This document shows, piece after piece, positions 16,880 through 25,816 of a stretch of 38,623 bases of DNA. This DNA comes from Fimisoma sp964619315 (GTDB taxonomy: Bacteria; Bacillota; Clostridia; Peptostreptococcales; Anaerovoracaceae). A program made the position numbers and the translations under genes. How positions within the stretch are numbered: position 1 is the stretch's first letter; the number at the start of each line of letters is the position of its first letter. The stretch is taken from the NCBI GenBank assembly GCA_964619315.1, contig CAZUEH010000013.1:1-38623 (forward strand). The letters run 5' to 3'. The notes beneath the pieces are model-generated. The model ran no database searches, was not told where the DNA came from, and saw only the letters and a program-made list of their open reading frames with translations.

Positions 16880-17743
16880 ATGACGGAAGTTATTATTACC
16901 CAAAAACTTGTTCATAATATAATCGAAAAAAGAAAAAGCGATATACACAAGGGCGATTGTGGAAGAATTCTAATAGTGGCAGGCTCCACAGGCATGGCAG
17001 GGGCGGCGATACTTTGTGCTAAAGCTGCAATGAGAGCCGGCAGTGGCCTTGTACAAGTAGCAATTCAAAGGGAACTATTTCCTATATTGCAGATAGGCAT
17101 TCCAGAAGCCACATGTGTTGTCCGTGACTTTTCGCAAATAGATTTAGACCGCTATGATGCTGTAGCTATTGGCCCAGGCCTTGGCGAAAGTGAGCAAAGC
17201 TATCTGGACGTCAAAAGAATAATTACACAGTTTAACGGCCCACTAGTTCTTGATGCTGATGCATTAAACATAGTGGCACACAAAGACCTGCTTGAATCAC
17301 TCAAAGGCAGAGATGCAGGAACAACAGTTATAACTCCTCACATAGGAGAGGCTGGCAGACTACTTGGTGAAACAATAACGGATAGACAAACGGCTGCTAA
17401 AAAACTCTGGCAAAAGACAGGTGCCATTACAGTTATCAAAGGTAAAGAAACCTTGGTAATTACAAACCAAGAAAAAATATACAGAAATACTACCGGCAAT
17501 CCTGGAATGGCTACAGCCGGATCTGGGGATGTGCTTACAGGGATAATTGTAGGACTTATGGGCCAAAAGAAACCTTGCGGCAAACGTATTTCTCCAAGTG
17601 AGGCAGCACTTTGTGGTGTGTTCTTGCATGGAATGGCAGGAGACTTGGCAGCGTATAAATTGGGCGAATATGGACTTATGGCGGGAGATATAGCAGAATA
17701 TACAGCTGTCGCCTTGAAGAAACTCATAGAAGAAGCAAAATAA
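16880..17743 (+). CDS. nnrD: ADP-dependent NAD(P)H-hydrate dehydratase (NnrD, YjeF C-terminal domain)
   Basis: Repairs hydrated NADH and NADPH (S-epimer) by ADP-dependent dehydration, a metabolite-repair role in the cytosol. It is a ribokinase-fold protein of 287 residues. Motifs: HKGDCGRILIVAGSTGMAGAA near the N-terminus, VAIGPGLGES, LDADALNI, and the nucleotide/active-site motif GSGDVLTGIIVGLMGQ. Only the dehydratase domain is present; the NnrE epimerase that is often fused upstream is absent. Two starts are possible: 16880 (AAGGGAAG nine bases upstream; the product then aligns with normal family N-termini) or 16841, which adds 13 residues. I prefer 16880 but am not certain. Confidence 0.93.
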   Translation: MTEVIITQKLVHNIIEKRKSDIHKGDCGRILIVAGSTGMAGAAILCAKAAMRAGSGLVQVAIQRELFPILQIGIPEATCVVRDFSQIDLDRYDAVAIGPGLGESEQSYLDVKRIITQFNGPLVLDADALNIVAHKDLLESLKGRDAGTTVITPHIGEAGRLLGETITDRQTAAKKLWQKTGAITVIKGKETLVITNQEKIYRNTTGNPGMATAGSGDVLTGIIVGLMGQKKPCGKRISPSEAALCGVFLHGMAGDLAAYKLGEYGLMAGDIAEYTAVALKKLIEEAK

Positions 17744-17864
17744 AAATAGATAAGTTTGGAATTGCTAATTAGTTAAAAACCCGTTACACTAATAATGGTT
17801 AATCAGGGAACTCTCTTAGAAGAACCCTTTAATAATACAAATATCACATAACTGGAGGAAAACA

Positions 17865-18683
17865 ATGGATTTGAAAAAGTATGAGGAGATTGCGTCGCAG
17901 ATTAGAATTGGCGTAATTAAACAGGTACATAGTGCAGGCTCTGGACATCCGGGCGGATCTCTTTCGGCAGCTGACATCGTGACAGCGTTGTATTTTAAAG
18001 AGATGAATATCGACCCTAAAAACCCTAAAATGGAAGGTAGAGATAAATTCATTTTATCCAAAGGCCATGCTGCTCCGGTGCAGTATGCAGCCCTTGCAGA
18101 AAGAGGATACTTTCCAAAGGAAGAACTTTTGACTTTGAGAAAACTTGGAAGCAAACTTCAAGGACATCCTAACAGGGATAAAGTTCCGGGAATAGAAATG
18201 TCTACCGGTTCGCTAGGGCAAGGGTTTGCTGTATGTGTTGGAATGGCATTGGCGAACAAATTAGATAATGATCCTGGCAGAATTTATACTTTGCTTGGAG
18301 ATGGAGAATTGCAAGAGGGACTTGTATGGGAGGCTGCAATGGCATCTGCACATTACAAGTTAAATAACTTATGTGTAATAGTTGACTGGAATGGCTTGCA
18401 AATAGACGGCAATAACGACGACGTTATGACCGTAAACCCTATAGACGAAAAATTCAAATCCTTCGGTTTCAATGTTCTAATTATAGATGGCCACAATTTT
18501 GAAGAAATATTTAGTGCCTTTGACAAAGCGAGAGCGTTCAAAGAAGGCCCTACAGCAATAATAGCGAAAACCCACAAAGGTCAAGGAGTGTCATTCATGG
18601 CTGATCAAGCAGGCTGGCATGGCAAAGCACCTGATGATGAACAGACTAAGCAAGCGATTGAAGAATTGGGAGGTGCAAAGTAA
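17865..18683 (+). CDS. Transketolase, N-terminal (TPP-binding) subunit
   Basis: First half of a split transketolase, transferring two-carbon ketol units in the pentose phosphate pathway with thiamine diphosphate and Mg2+. It has 272 residues. Motifs: HSAGSGHPGGSLSAADIVTALYF, ILSKGHAAPVQYAALAERG, EMSTGSLGQG and the TPP/Mg motif GDGELQEGLVWEAAMASAHYKLNNLCVIVDWN. GGAGG precedes the ATG. The stop codon shares one base with the start of the second subunit (TAATG), so the two are translationally coupled and probably made in equal amounts. Confidence 0.96.
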   Translation: MDLKKYEEIASQIRIGVIKQVHSAGSGHPGGSLSAADIVTALYFKEMNIDPKNPKMEGRDKFILSKGHAAPVQYAALAERGYFPKEELLTLRKLGSKLQGHPNRDKVPGIEMSTGSLGQGFAVCVGMALANKLDNDPGRIYTLLGDGELQEGLVWEAAMASAHYKLNNLCVIVDWNGLQIDGNNDDVMTVNPIDEKFKSFGFNVLIIDGHNFEEIFSAFDKARAFKEGPTAIIAKTHKGQGVSFMADQAGWHGKAPDDEQTKQAIEELGGAK

Positions 18684-19615
18684 TGGCAACAAAGACAGCA
18701 ACAAGACAAGCCTATGGCAAGGCGTTGGTAGAAATAGGCAAAGAAAACAAAGATTTAGTTGTAATGGATGCAGACCTTTCCAAGTCAACTATGACCGCAG
18801 AGTTTGCTAAGGCTTTTCCGGAAAGATTTTTCAACATGGGAATTGCAGAGCAAAACTTATATGCAGTAGCATGTGGTATCGCTCTTTCTGGAAAGGTAGT
18901 GTGTGCTAGCACTTTCGCCATGTTTGCGGCAGGAAGAGCTTTTGAAATAATAAGGAATTCTATTGGATATACTAGAGCCAACGTCAAGATTTGTGCGACT
19001 CATGCAGGAATTACCGTTGGTGAGGACGGAGCAAGTCATCAGACTTTCGAGGACATAGCTTTGATGAGAACGATACCTGGAATGACTGTAGTGAATCCGT
19101 GCGACGGAGTTTCGGCAGAAGCGCTAATGAAGCAGGTAATCGACTATAATGGACCATGCTATGTAAGATTAGGTCGTGCTGCTGTAAGTGATTTATACGA
19201 AGATACTTCTAACGTGCGTCTAGGCAAGGGCAATTGGCTTCGTCGTGGAAAAGATGTAACAATCGTTGCTACCGGAATAATGGTAAGCGATGCTATGACA
19301 GCGGCCACAGAGCTTGCGGCCATGGGAATCGAAGCTGGCGTAATAGATATGCATACTATTAAGCCAATAGATGAAGAAATTTTAGTTGAAGCAGCTCAAA
19401 ACGGGCCTATCGTTACGGCTGAAGAACATTCGATAATCGGCGGATTAGGCGGCGCGGTAGCAGAGGTGGTTTCACGCCTGCACCCTACAAAAGTTGCAAT
19501 GGTCGGGCAACAGGACACCTTTGGCGAATCAGGAAAACCAGACGAACTCAAGAAAAAATACGGAATGACTGCTGAGGATATAACAAAAGCAGCCAAGCAA
19601 GTAATAGCAAAATAA
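18683..19615 (+). CDS. Transketolase, C-terminal subunit
   Basis: Second half of the split enzyme: pyrimidine-binding and C-terminal domains, 310 residues. Visible: VVMDADLSKSTMTAEFAKAFPERFFNMGIAEQN with the catalytic Glu that contacts the thiamine pyrimidine ring, ATHAGITVGEDGASHQTFEDIALMRTIPGMTV, and the C-terminal EEHSIIGGLGGAVAEV. DXS-like enzymes share this half, but the neighbouring N-terminal subunit is of transketolase type, so transketolase is the better call. The start overlaps the upstream stop by one base. Confidence 0.96.
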   Translation: MATKTATRQAYGKALVEIGKENKDLVVMDADLSKSTMTAEFAKAFPERFFNMGIAEQNLYAVACGIALSGKVVCASTFAMFAAGRAFEIIRNSIGYTRANVKICATHAGITVGEDGASHQTFEDIALMRTIPGMTVVNPCDGVSAEALMKQVIDYNGPCYVRLGRAAVSDLYEDTSNVRLGKGNWLRRGKDVTIVATGIMVSDAMTAATELAAMGIEAGVIDMHTIKPIDEEILVEAAQNGPIVTAEEHSIIGGLGGAVAEVVSRLHPTKVAMVGQQDTFGESGKPDELKKKYGMTAEDITKAAKQVIAK

Positions 19616-19622
19616 TAATACG

Positions 19623-19676
19623 ACTCCCTTGTGTGCACAAGCAATTATAAAAAGTTGTGGGCAAAGGGAGCTTTAA
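19623..19676 (+). terminator. Probable terminator after the transketolase pair
   Basis: CTCCCTT (19624-19630) pairs with AAGGGAG (19664-19670), with further imperfect pairing inside (GTGCACAA with TTGTGGGC), followed by CTTTAATT. The T tail is weak. Confidence 0.5.
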
Positions 19677-19740
19677 TTACAGTCAAATACCAAAATCTGA
19701 CTTAAAAATATCAAAAAACACTACTTGGGCACATCGATTG

Positions 19741-19769
19741 TTGACATGGATAATTGTAACTGATAAGTT
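19741..19769 (+). promoter_or_regulatory. Promoter placing transcription start at an ATG (leaderless)
   Basis: Consensus TTGACA (19741-19746), a 17-base spacer and TAAGTT (19764-19769). The ATG of the next gene begins at 19776, where the transcript itself should begin. Confidence 0.6.
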
Positions 19770-19775
19770 CCATAT

Positions 19776-20480
19776 ATGGAAAAGAAAACAATCAATATAA
19801 TAAGCCCTTGCAGAGGCAGTGGAGCGACTTTTGTTGCCACAACCCTCGCTTTCATAATGGGTCAATATCAAGAAAATGTTACATATTTGGAAGGGTCTCA
19901 CCATGGGGCGGGACATTCTCAGCCTTTTTACGAACTTTCCTTAGATAAACTCATGTGGAGCAAAGGATTTCTTGATTTTTTTGAGTTAAAAAAAGTCGGG
20001 CAAAAAGTAAACAACAGGGTAAATTTTTACCAAAATGTCAATTGGGTCACGAGATGTTCCATGGAGTTCAAAGATGTTAAGGTATTTCCCAAAGATGTTG
20101 CAGGAAGATATGTAATTTGGGACGAACATGACCCATCGGAAGAGGCAGACTTAGTGCTGTGTGTAGTGGATCCGCTACCCAGCAGGGTAATAAGCAGCGC
20201 TAAAAAGATAGAAGAGTATAAAAGTGAGTATTGGAATAAAATTTGTTGGGTTTTTAATAAAGCTGACAGTGAAACCGCAAGAGAAGCATCAAAGTTTCTT
20301 AATATTAAAAGTGATTTCATTATTCCTATGGAAGCTCAAGAGAACTTTTATAAGGCACAAAATAATTCTGTGGCCTTGGCAGATCCGGCTAACGAAAAAA
20401 AGAAGCTGTTGCCTCACTTGACTCCCGGTGTCAAAGTTGTCTTCGAAGAAATTACCCAACATATACTGACTTTGTATTGA
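19776..20480 (+). CDS. P-loop-like protein related to CpaE/TadZ/MinD ATPases, function unknown
   Basis: A 234-residue protein whose N-terminus, INIISPCRGSGATFVATTLAF, resembles the deviant Walker A of the SIMIBI group (MinD, CpaE/TadZ). The P-loop lysine is replaced (RGSGAT, as in the GATT-type loops of CpaE relatives), so ATP hydrolysis is doubtful. Later segments, LVLCVVDPLPSRVI and ICWVFNKAD, look like the switch II and nucleotide base regions of that fold. No membrane segment is seen. There is no Shine-Dalgarno, an in-frame TAA lies 12 bases upstream, and the promoter predicts a leaderless mRNA, so ATG 19776 is the only reasonable start. It stands alone between transketolase and ftsE. Role unknown; pilus or division positioning would be speculation. 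Confidence 0.72.
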   Translation: MEKKTINIISPCRGSGATFVATTLAFIMGQYQENVTYLEGSHHGAGHSQPFYELSLDKLMWSKGFLDFFELKKVGQKVNNRVNFYQNVNWVTRCSMEFKDVKVFPKDVAGRYVIWDEHDPSEEADLVLCVVDPLPSRVISSAKKIEEYKSEYWNKICWVFNKADSETAREASKFLNIKSDFIIPMEAQENFYKAQNNSVALADPANEKKKLLPHLTPGVKVVFEEITQHILTLY

Positions 20481-20538
20481 TTTTCCGGAATCATCACAGT
20501 AAATTCACATTTATTTCCATGATTTGCGATTCCCTTAT

Positions 20539-20567
20539 TTGACAATATGTAGTATAATTATTATGAA
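20539..20567 (+). promoter_or_regulatory. Promoter of the ftsE operon
   Basis: TTGACA (20539-20544), a 17-base spacer and TATGAA (20562-20567), followed 33 bases later by the ftsE start with AAAGGAGG in front of it. Confidence 0.7.
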
Positions 20568-20599
20568 TTTGTTGAAAAAGGTACAAAAAGGAGGAAAGC

Positions 20600-21298
20600 A
20601 TGATTAAGTTTAGACATGTGACCAAAACTTATCGTACAAATATAGGGCTTGATGATGTTAGCATCAACATTTCAAAAGGCGATTTTGTATTTCTGGTAGG
20701 TGCCAGTGGCGCAGGCAAGTCTACTTTTATTAAACTAATATTAAAAGAAATAAATGCAGATAAAGGAAATATCATTGTTGATGGCAAAGATGTGACCAAG
20801 TTAAGTAATAGAGAAGTTCCGGAACTTAGAAGAAAAATAGGAACGGTTTTTCAAGACTTTAGATTACTTCCAAAGAAGACGGTTTTTGAAAACGTAGCTT
20901 TTGCGATGGAAGTTTTACATAAAAGCAAAAGACAGATAAGAAAACAAGTGCCACAAATCCTAAGCCTTGTAGGTATAACGGAGAAAGCACACAAATATCC
21001 AGATGAGCTTTCTGCAGGTGAACAGCAGAGAGTCGCTATAGCGCGAGCAATAATAAACAATCCAATACTGTTAATAGCCGACGAGCCTACAGGCAACTTG
21101 GACCCTACCACAGCGGCGGAGATTATGGATTTGCTTGAGCAGATAAACCTTAGAGGTACTACCATAGTGATGGTAACCCATGCTAAGGATATTGTAGATA
21201 GGATGAAGAAGAGAGTAATAACCATTGAAAAGGGAAAAGTGGTTAGAGATAGAGAAGGTATTTACAACTTTACTGAGGAGGTGACAACCCTTGAGTAG
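20600..21298 (+). CDS. ftsE: Cell division ATP-binding protein FtsE
   Basis: The ATPase of the FtsEX complex, which drives peptidoglycan hydrolase activation at the membrane rather than transport. It has 232 residues. Walker A GASGAGKST (34-42), Q-loop VFQDFRLLP, signature LSAGEQQRVAIARAI, Walker B ILLIADEPTGNLDP and the switch His in VMVTHAKDI are all intact. It overlaps ftsX by eight bases and heads a nine-gene operon that includes the probable hydrolase target two genes on. Confidence 0.98.
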   Translation: MIKFRHVTKTYRTNIGLDDVSINISKGDFVFLVGASGAGKSTFIKLILKEINADKGNIIVDGKDVTKLSNREVPELRRKIGTVFQDFRLLPKKTVFENVAFAMEVLHKSKRQIRKQVPQILSLVGITEKAHKYPDELSAGEQQRVAIARAIINNPILLIADEPTGNLDPTTAAEIMDLLEQINLRGTTIVMVTHAKDIVDRMKKRVITIEKGKVVRDREGIYNFTEEVTTLE

Positions 21299-22181
21299 TT
21301 TACTTTATAATATTAAACAGGGTTTCACACAGATCTTTAGAAATAAAGGTATGAGTTTAGCCTCAATGTTTTCAATAATAGCAATGCTATTTATATTGGG
21401 AATTTTCTTTGCAATCATGGTTAACCTTAACTTGTTTACAGAGGTAGTGAAACAAGATTATGATCAGGTAGAGGTTTATCTAGAGGAGACTGTTACCGAG
21501 GATCAGGCAAAAGAAATCATGACGACTATTGAAACTCATGGAGGAGTAGATGGCGTTGAGTACAGAACCCAAGAGGAAGCACTTTTAATCATGAAAGAAA
21601 GATGGGGAGAGAGCGGTTACCTTTTAGACTCTCTTGGAGAAAACCCATTACCAGCATCGATTTTGATTGGTGTAGCCTCCATTGAAGATGCAACATCGGT
21701 ATCAGAGTACGCCAGCTCGATTGAAGGCGTAGAAGATATTCAGTACTACAAAGAGACGGTTGAAAAATTAACTGCTGTAACAAAATGGCTTCAAATTGGA
21801 GCATTGGTTGTAATGGCGTTCTTAATAGTAGTGTGCGTGGTAGTGGTATCAAACACCATAAAACTCACAGTGTTTGCTCGTTCTCGTGAAATCAAAATCA
21901 TGAAATATGTAGGTGCAACCAACTGGTTTATTAGAGGGCCTTTCATGATGGAAGGAATTGCGCTTGGAATTATATCAGCAGTAGTATCTACAGGCTTGAT
22001 GACTTTATTATATAGCAATGTTCTAAAATTAATTGGCAACCAAATCATTGCTATTGTTTCTACCCCGCTGATTTCTGCGAGCTATATGGCAGTAAATATG
22101 CTTATCATCTTCTTAGTTCTTGGAATAAGCGTAGGCGCTTGGGGAAGCATTGTTTCAATGAGAAAATTTCTTGATGCATAG
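21291..22181 (+). CDS. ftsX: Cell division protein FtsX
   Basis: The membrane partner of FtsE, 296 residues. The start is TTG 21291 with GAGGAGGTGA upstream, inside the end of ftsE. Layout: a short cytoplasmic N-terminus (SSLLYNIKQGFTQIFRNKGMSLAS, typical of FtsX), membrane helix 1 at about 25-45, a large extracellular domain to about 165 that binds the hydrolase coiled coil, then three more helices (about 168-190, 223-243 and 262-285). Its extracellular loop probably engages the coiled-coil M23 protein encoded next. Confidence 0.96.
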   Translation: MSSLLYNIKQGFTQIFRNKGMSLASMFSIIAMLFILGIFFAIMVNLNLFTEVVKQDYDQVEVYLEETVTEDQAKEIMTTIETHGGVDGVEYRTQEEALLIMKERWGESGYLLDSLGENPLPASILIGVASIEDATSVSEYASSIEGVEDIQYYKETVEKLTAVTKWLQIGALVVMAFLIVVCVVVVSNTIKLTVFARSREIKIMKYVGATNWFIRGPFMMEGIALGIISAVVSTGLMTLLYSNVLKLIGNQIIAIVSTPLISASYMAVNMLIIFLVLGISVGAWGSIVSMRKFLDA

Positions 22182-22193
22182 TTAGGAGGGAAC

Positions 22194-23243
22194 ATGAGAA
22201 AGAAAAGTATTTCGATAGGACTGATATTTATTTTAGTTGTGACCTTCGTGTTGACAGGAGTTACTTACGGTGCGACTCAAGGCGAACTAGAAGGAGACCT
22301 TAGTAATGTTACTAAGGAAAAAGACCAAGTCAGCCAAAGGCTTACTACTGTTAAAAAAGAGATTGATACTCTTCAACCAAAAGTTGATTCTCTAAATGCA
22401 GATGTAACGGCGGCTAACAATAAAATAGCAGCAACGCAAAAGGAAATAGAGGAAAAGCAAGAAGAAATAAAGAACCGTGAAGACGGCCTTAATGATAGAC
22501 TCAGAGTTATGTATAAAAAAGGCTCCGTAGGATTCGTAGATGTTTTGCTTGGATCAAGCAGTATTTCTGAATTTATTTCTAACTTGGATATGATTCAAAG
22601 AATCTACAAAAATGATATGGGAATCTTAGAAACTCTTGAAAAAGAGCAAAAAGATTTAGAAGAAATAAAGGATAGATTAGTAACTGAAAAGGCTGAATTG
22701 GACAAGAAGAAAGCTGATCTTGATTCTAATTTAAAAGAGCTAAATGGGTTGAAAAAGGAACTTGAGGCCAAAGAAGATGAATTATTGGCAGAAGCTCAAG
22801 CCCTTACAGAAAAAATTAGAGATATGATCGATCCAGGTAGTGACTATGTAGGCGGTAAATTCATATGGCCTGCACCTGCAAGCCGTTACATTACATCCTA
22901 TTTTGGATGGAGGATCCACCCAGTTTACAACACTTACAAATATCATTCAGGTATAGATATTGGTGCTGGATCTGGAACAAATGTACTTGCAGCAGCATCC
23001 GGAAGAGTAATCATGTCACAAACATATGGTGGTTATGGAAATTGCATAATGATTGACCACGGTGGCGGAATAGTAACTCTTTATGGACATATGTCCCAAA
23101 GGCTTGTTAGCACTGGCCAAACAGTTGTAGCAGGATCAGTTATCGCAAAAGTCGGCAACACAGGTGTTTCCACCGGACCTCATTTGCATTTTGAAGTTCG
23201 TGAAAACGGAACATTAGTTGACCCACTAGGTTACGTAAGCTAA
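22194..23243 (+). CDS. Secreted coiled-coil M23 peptidoglycan hydrolase (CwlO/PcsB/EnvC-like FtsEX partner)
   Basis: 349 residues. A signal peptide covers about 1-27 (RKK, hydrophobic core, cleavage near TYGA). Residues 30-210 are a heptad-rich coiled coil with long Glu/Lys/Leu runs, interrupted near 100-135 by a conserved LNDRLRVMYKKGSVGFVDVLLGSSSISEF segment. The C-terminus is an M23 LytM-type metallopeptidase with zinc ligands in YHSGIDIG and GPHLHFEVR, plus the catalytic-site His in LYGHMS. This architecture is that of hydrolases held inactive until FtsEX moves the coiled coil, and the gene directly follows ftsX with GGAGGG before its ATG. It probably cuts peptide cross-links during division or elongation. 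Confidence 0.94.
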   Translation: MRKKSISIGLIFILVVTFVLTGVTYGATQGELEGDLSNVTKEKDQVSQRLTTVKKEIDTLQPKVDSLNADVTAANNKIAATQKEIEEKQEEIKNREDGLNDRLRVMYKKGSVGFVDVLLGSSSISEFISNLDMIQRIYKNDMGILETLEKEQKDLEEIKDRLVTEKAELDKKKADLDSNLKELNGLKKELEAKEDELLAEAQALTEKIRDMIDPGSDYVGGKFIWPAPASRYITSYFGWRIHPVYNTYKYHSGIDIGAGSGTNVLAAASGRVIMSQTYGGYGNCIMIDHGGGIVTLYGHMSQRLVSTGQTVVAGSVIAKVGNTGVSTGPHLHFEVRENGTLVDPLGYVS

Positions 23244-23247
23244 AATT

Positions 23248-24918
23248 ATGAAACTAAATCCAATTATTAAACAACTTTTAAATAAGAGAGGAATTGAATC
23301 CGACGTAGATATGGAGGAATTTCTTTCTGATAAACCGAAAAAAACATACGATCCATTCTTGCTTCCAGACATGGAAGCAGGGGTGGATTTGATTTTATCT
23401 GAAACTAGCAAAGGCTCTAAAATTTGTATTTATGGCGATTATGATGCAGACGGAATAACATCGACAGCTTTGATGATGAGTGTTCTTGGACACTTGACGC
23501 CAAAAGAAAATATAGATTATTACATACCTTCAAGATTTGATGAAGGGTATGGACTTAACAAAGAAGCAATAGATACTATTGCCGCGAGAGGATGTAATTT
23601 TATTATTACAGTGGATTGTGGTAGCGTGTCATATAATGAAGTCGAATACGCTAAGGAGCGAGGCATGAAAATCATGGTGACTGACCATCACAACACTGCT
23701 GAGATAGTGCCTGATTGCATAGTTATCAATCCCAAACATCCAAAATCTCAGTATCCATTTAGGGATCTTTCGGGATGCGGAGTTGCTTTTAAGTTGGCAC
23801 AAGCACTGCAAAAGAGAGCTAATTTGCCGAAGCAAGCCTTAAGCGAAGTTTTAGACTTAGTGGCAATTGGAACTATTGGGGACATAATGCCTTTGATAGA
23901 CGAAAATAGAACGATGGCCAAATTTGGAATCAAAGTAATTAACTTGGGTCATAGAGAAGGCCTAAAAAGATTGATAGAAGGTGCAGCCCTAAAGATGGGC
24001 AATATAAATTCCGGAAATATCAGCTTTGTTATAGTTCCTCACCTCAATGCATCAGGAAGAATTGAAGATGCTTCACAAGCTGTAGAACTTCTGCTTGGAA
24101 GATGCTCTGATGTTGAACTCGAAAAAATAGTAGAGGATATTCTTGCAAAAAATGTTAAGCGCCGAAATTTGCAAACAGAATTGTTTAATCTTTGCGACAT
24201 AAACATAGACGAGGAAAATTTAGAAGACTTGATTCTGATGGAAGCCGACAGCAAGCATGAAGGCATAGCCGGAATCGTGGCAGGAAAGCTAAAAGAGGCA
24301 TACTATAGACCAGCCATCATTTTGACTCCCACTGGCGAGGATGGAAGCGTCCTCAAAGGCACAGGAAGGAGCATAGAGGGCTTAAATCTTTATGAACTAC
24401 TAAAGACTCAAGAGCATTTGTTCCAAAAGTTTGGAGGCCATCAAAACGCTTGTGGATTTTCTATGGATGCAACAAATCTGGATTCCTTGAAGCAAGGGTT
24501 AAAAGAACAAATGAAGCTAATAGTAGAGCAGAACACAGATATTTTCAACAAAAAGTATCATATTGATCTGGAGCTTAAGACAGAGGAGCTTACGATGGAG
24601 TTGGCGGAACAACTCGATTTGTTAGCACCTTTTGGTAATCAAAACCCAAGACCATTGATACTCTGCAAAGATGTAAAAATAGCTGATCCAAAGTATATGG
24701 GCAACGAGATGCAACATGTTAGATTCTATGCCAAAGGCCAAACAGCCGCCAAAATACAATGCATACTTTTTAATAAGGCCCAAAACTATGACCTTTACGA
24801 AATGGCTATCAATGAAGTAGACATAATCGGAAAACTAGAAAGCCAAGTGTGGCAGGGAACGAAGAGATTACAGTTTTTAACTGAGGAAATACAAATTGAC
24901 GGAAAAGTTAGCGAATGA
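23248..24918 (+). CDS. recJ: Single-stranded-DNA-specific exonuclease RecJ
   Basis: A 5'-3' single-strand exonuclease of the DHH family used in recombination and mismatch/base repair. At 556 residues it is close to the core RecJ length. Visible: motif I YGDYDADGITST (DYDADG at 64-69), motif III VTDHHNTAE, NASGRIEDASQAVELL, the DHHA1 region with GTGRSIEGLNLYELL and FGGHQNACGFSM, and the C-terminal OB-like domain. It starts four bases after the M23 stop with no clear ribosome binding site, so translation is probably coupled. Its use alongside addA and recX in the same window fits a recombination role. Confidence 0.96.
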   Translation: MKLNPIIKQLLNKRGIESDVDMEEFLSDKPKKTYDPFLLPDMEAGVDLILSETSKGSKICIYGDYDADGITSTALMMSVLGHLTPKENIDYYIPSRFDEGYGLNKEAIDTIAARGCNFIITVDCGSVSYNEVEYAKERGMKIMVTDHHNTAEIVPDCIVINPKHPKSQYPFRDLSGCGVAFKLAQALQKRANLPKQALSEVLDLVAIGTIGDIMPLIDENRTMAKFGIKVINLGHREGLKRLIEGAALKMGNINSGNISFVIVPHLNASGRIEDASQAVELLLGRCSDVELEKIVEDILAKNVKRRNLQTELFNLCDINIDEENLEDLILMEADSKHEGIAGIVAGKLKEAYYRPAIILTPTGEDGSVLKGTGRSIEGLNLYELLKTQEHLFQKFGGHQNACGFSMDATNLDSLKQGLKEQMKLIVEQNTDIFNKKYHIDLELKTEELTMELAEQLDLLAPFGNQNPRPLILCKDVKIADPKYMGNEMQHVRFYAKGQTAAKIQCILFNKAQNYDLYEMAINEVDIIGKLESQVWQGTKRLQFLTEEIQIDGKVSE

Positions 24919-24950
24919 TATAATTTTCATATGGAAAGGGGGCTTGCATC

Positions 24951-25259
24951 ATGTCATACGAATCAAGATTTCAAAGTGAAGACATCGACGAGCTGTTCGA
25001 AGCTATATTGACTCTAAAGGATCGCGAAGATTGTTATAGATTTTTTGAAGACATCTGTACCATAAATGAGATCCATTCTATTGCCCAGCGTTTGCAAGTG
25101 GCTAAATTGCTTTCGGAGAAAAAGACCTATACGGAGATAGAAACTCTGACAAAAGCATCAACTGCAACGATAAGTAGAATAAATAAATGCTTGGTTTATG
25201 GAGCAGATGGTTATAAGCGAGTTCTCGAAAGATTAGAAGCTCAAAACAATGAAAGATAA
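24951..25259 (+). CDS. YerC/YecD family TrpR-related DNA-binding protein
   Basis: 102 residues. It carries the pattern of this small family: an N-terminal helical dimer part, ICTINEIHSIAQRLQVAKLL, then the helix-turn-helix YTEIETLTKASTATISRINKCL. This resembles the tryptophan repressor, but the family is not known to bind tryptophan. It is preceded by GAAAGGGGG. Its last 11 bases overlap the phosphopantetheinyl transferase gene. A transcriptional role is inferred from the fold; the target is unknown. Confidence 0.93.
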   Translation: MSYESRFQSEDIDELFEAILTLKDREDCYRFFEDICTINEIHSIAQRLQVAKLLSEKKTYTEIETLTKASTATISRINKCLVYGADGYKRVLERLEAQNNER

Positions 25260-25815
25260 ATTCGAGATTTTCGTCTGTCGTGATTTTGATGCAAAGCATC
25301 CTGACAATAAGAAAAACAAGGAGCATCTGATTAAAAAAGCGGCGGTAGCATTTGGCGTGCCTGAAGATATTGCAGAAAAAACGCAAATACTTCGTACCGA
25401 TATGGGTAAACCCTATTTTAATGACTTAGATGTTCACTTTAGCATAAGCCATAGCCAAGATATTTGGGCCTGCTTGATGGGGCCTGATTGTTGTGGGTTG
25501 GATATTCAATATATAAAGCCTTGTAATTATAAAAGAATTGCAAAGCGCTTTTTTTCGTTGTGGGAAAACGCATATATCGAACAAAACGACATAGAAGGGT
25601 TTTTTGATATATGGACTCGCAAAGAGGCATACGGCAAATATACAGGTGAAGGCTTTTTCGGAGATTGTCCTAATTTAGTATCTACTAAAGGTGAATTACT
25701 TTCCCAAATATCCGAGACCGTATTCTTAAAAGAGATAGACATGGGCTCAAAAATAAAAGGCGTCATATGTTTTGATAAGCCCAATATAGATATAGAAATA
25801 CGAGAGGAATGGTAA
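25249..25815 (+). CDS. 4'-phosphopantetheinyl transferase, Sfp type
   Basis: Transfers phosphopantetheine from CoA to a carrier-protein serine. 188 residues with the Sfp-type signatures: GKPYF followed by VHFSISHS, the metal-binding GLDIQYIKP (GVDIE-like; the usual second acidic residue is Gln here), and WTRKEAYGKYTGEGF (WxxKEA). It is shorter than true Sfp (about 225 residues), so the substrate could be a fatty-acid ACP or an unknown carrier; no polyketide or peptide synthase is seen in this window. It overlaps the preceding gene by 11 bases, and the next begins one base after its stop. Confidence 0.9.
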   Translation: MKDKFEIFVCRDFDAKHPDNKKNKEHLIKKAAVAFGVPEDIAEKTQILRTDMGKPYFNDLDVHFSISHSQDIWACLMGPDCCGLDIQYIKPCNYKRIAKRFFSLWENAYIEQNDIEGFFDIWTRKEAYGKYTGEGFFGDCPNLVSTKGELLSQISETVFLKEIDMGSKIKGVICFDKPNIDIEIREEW

Positions 25816-25816
25816 A

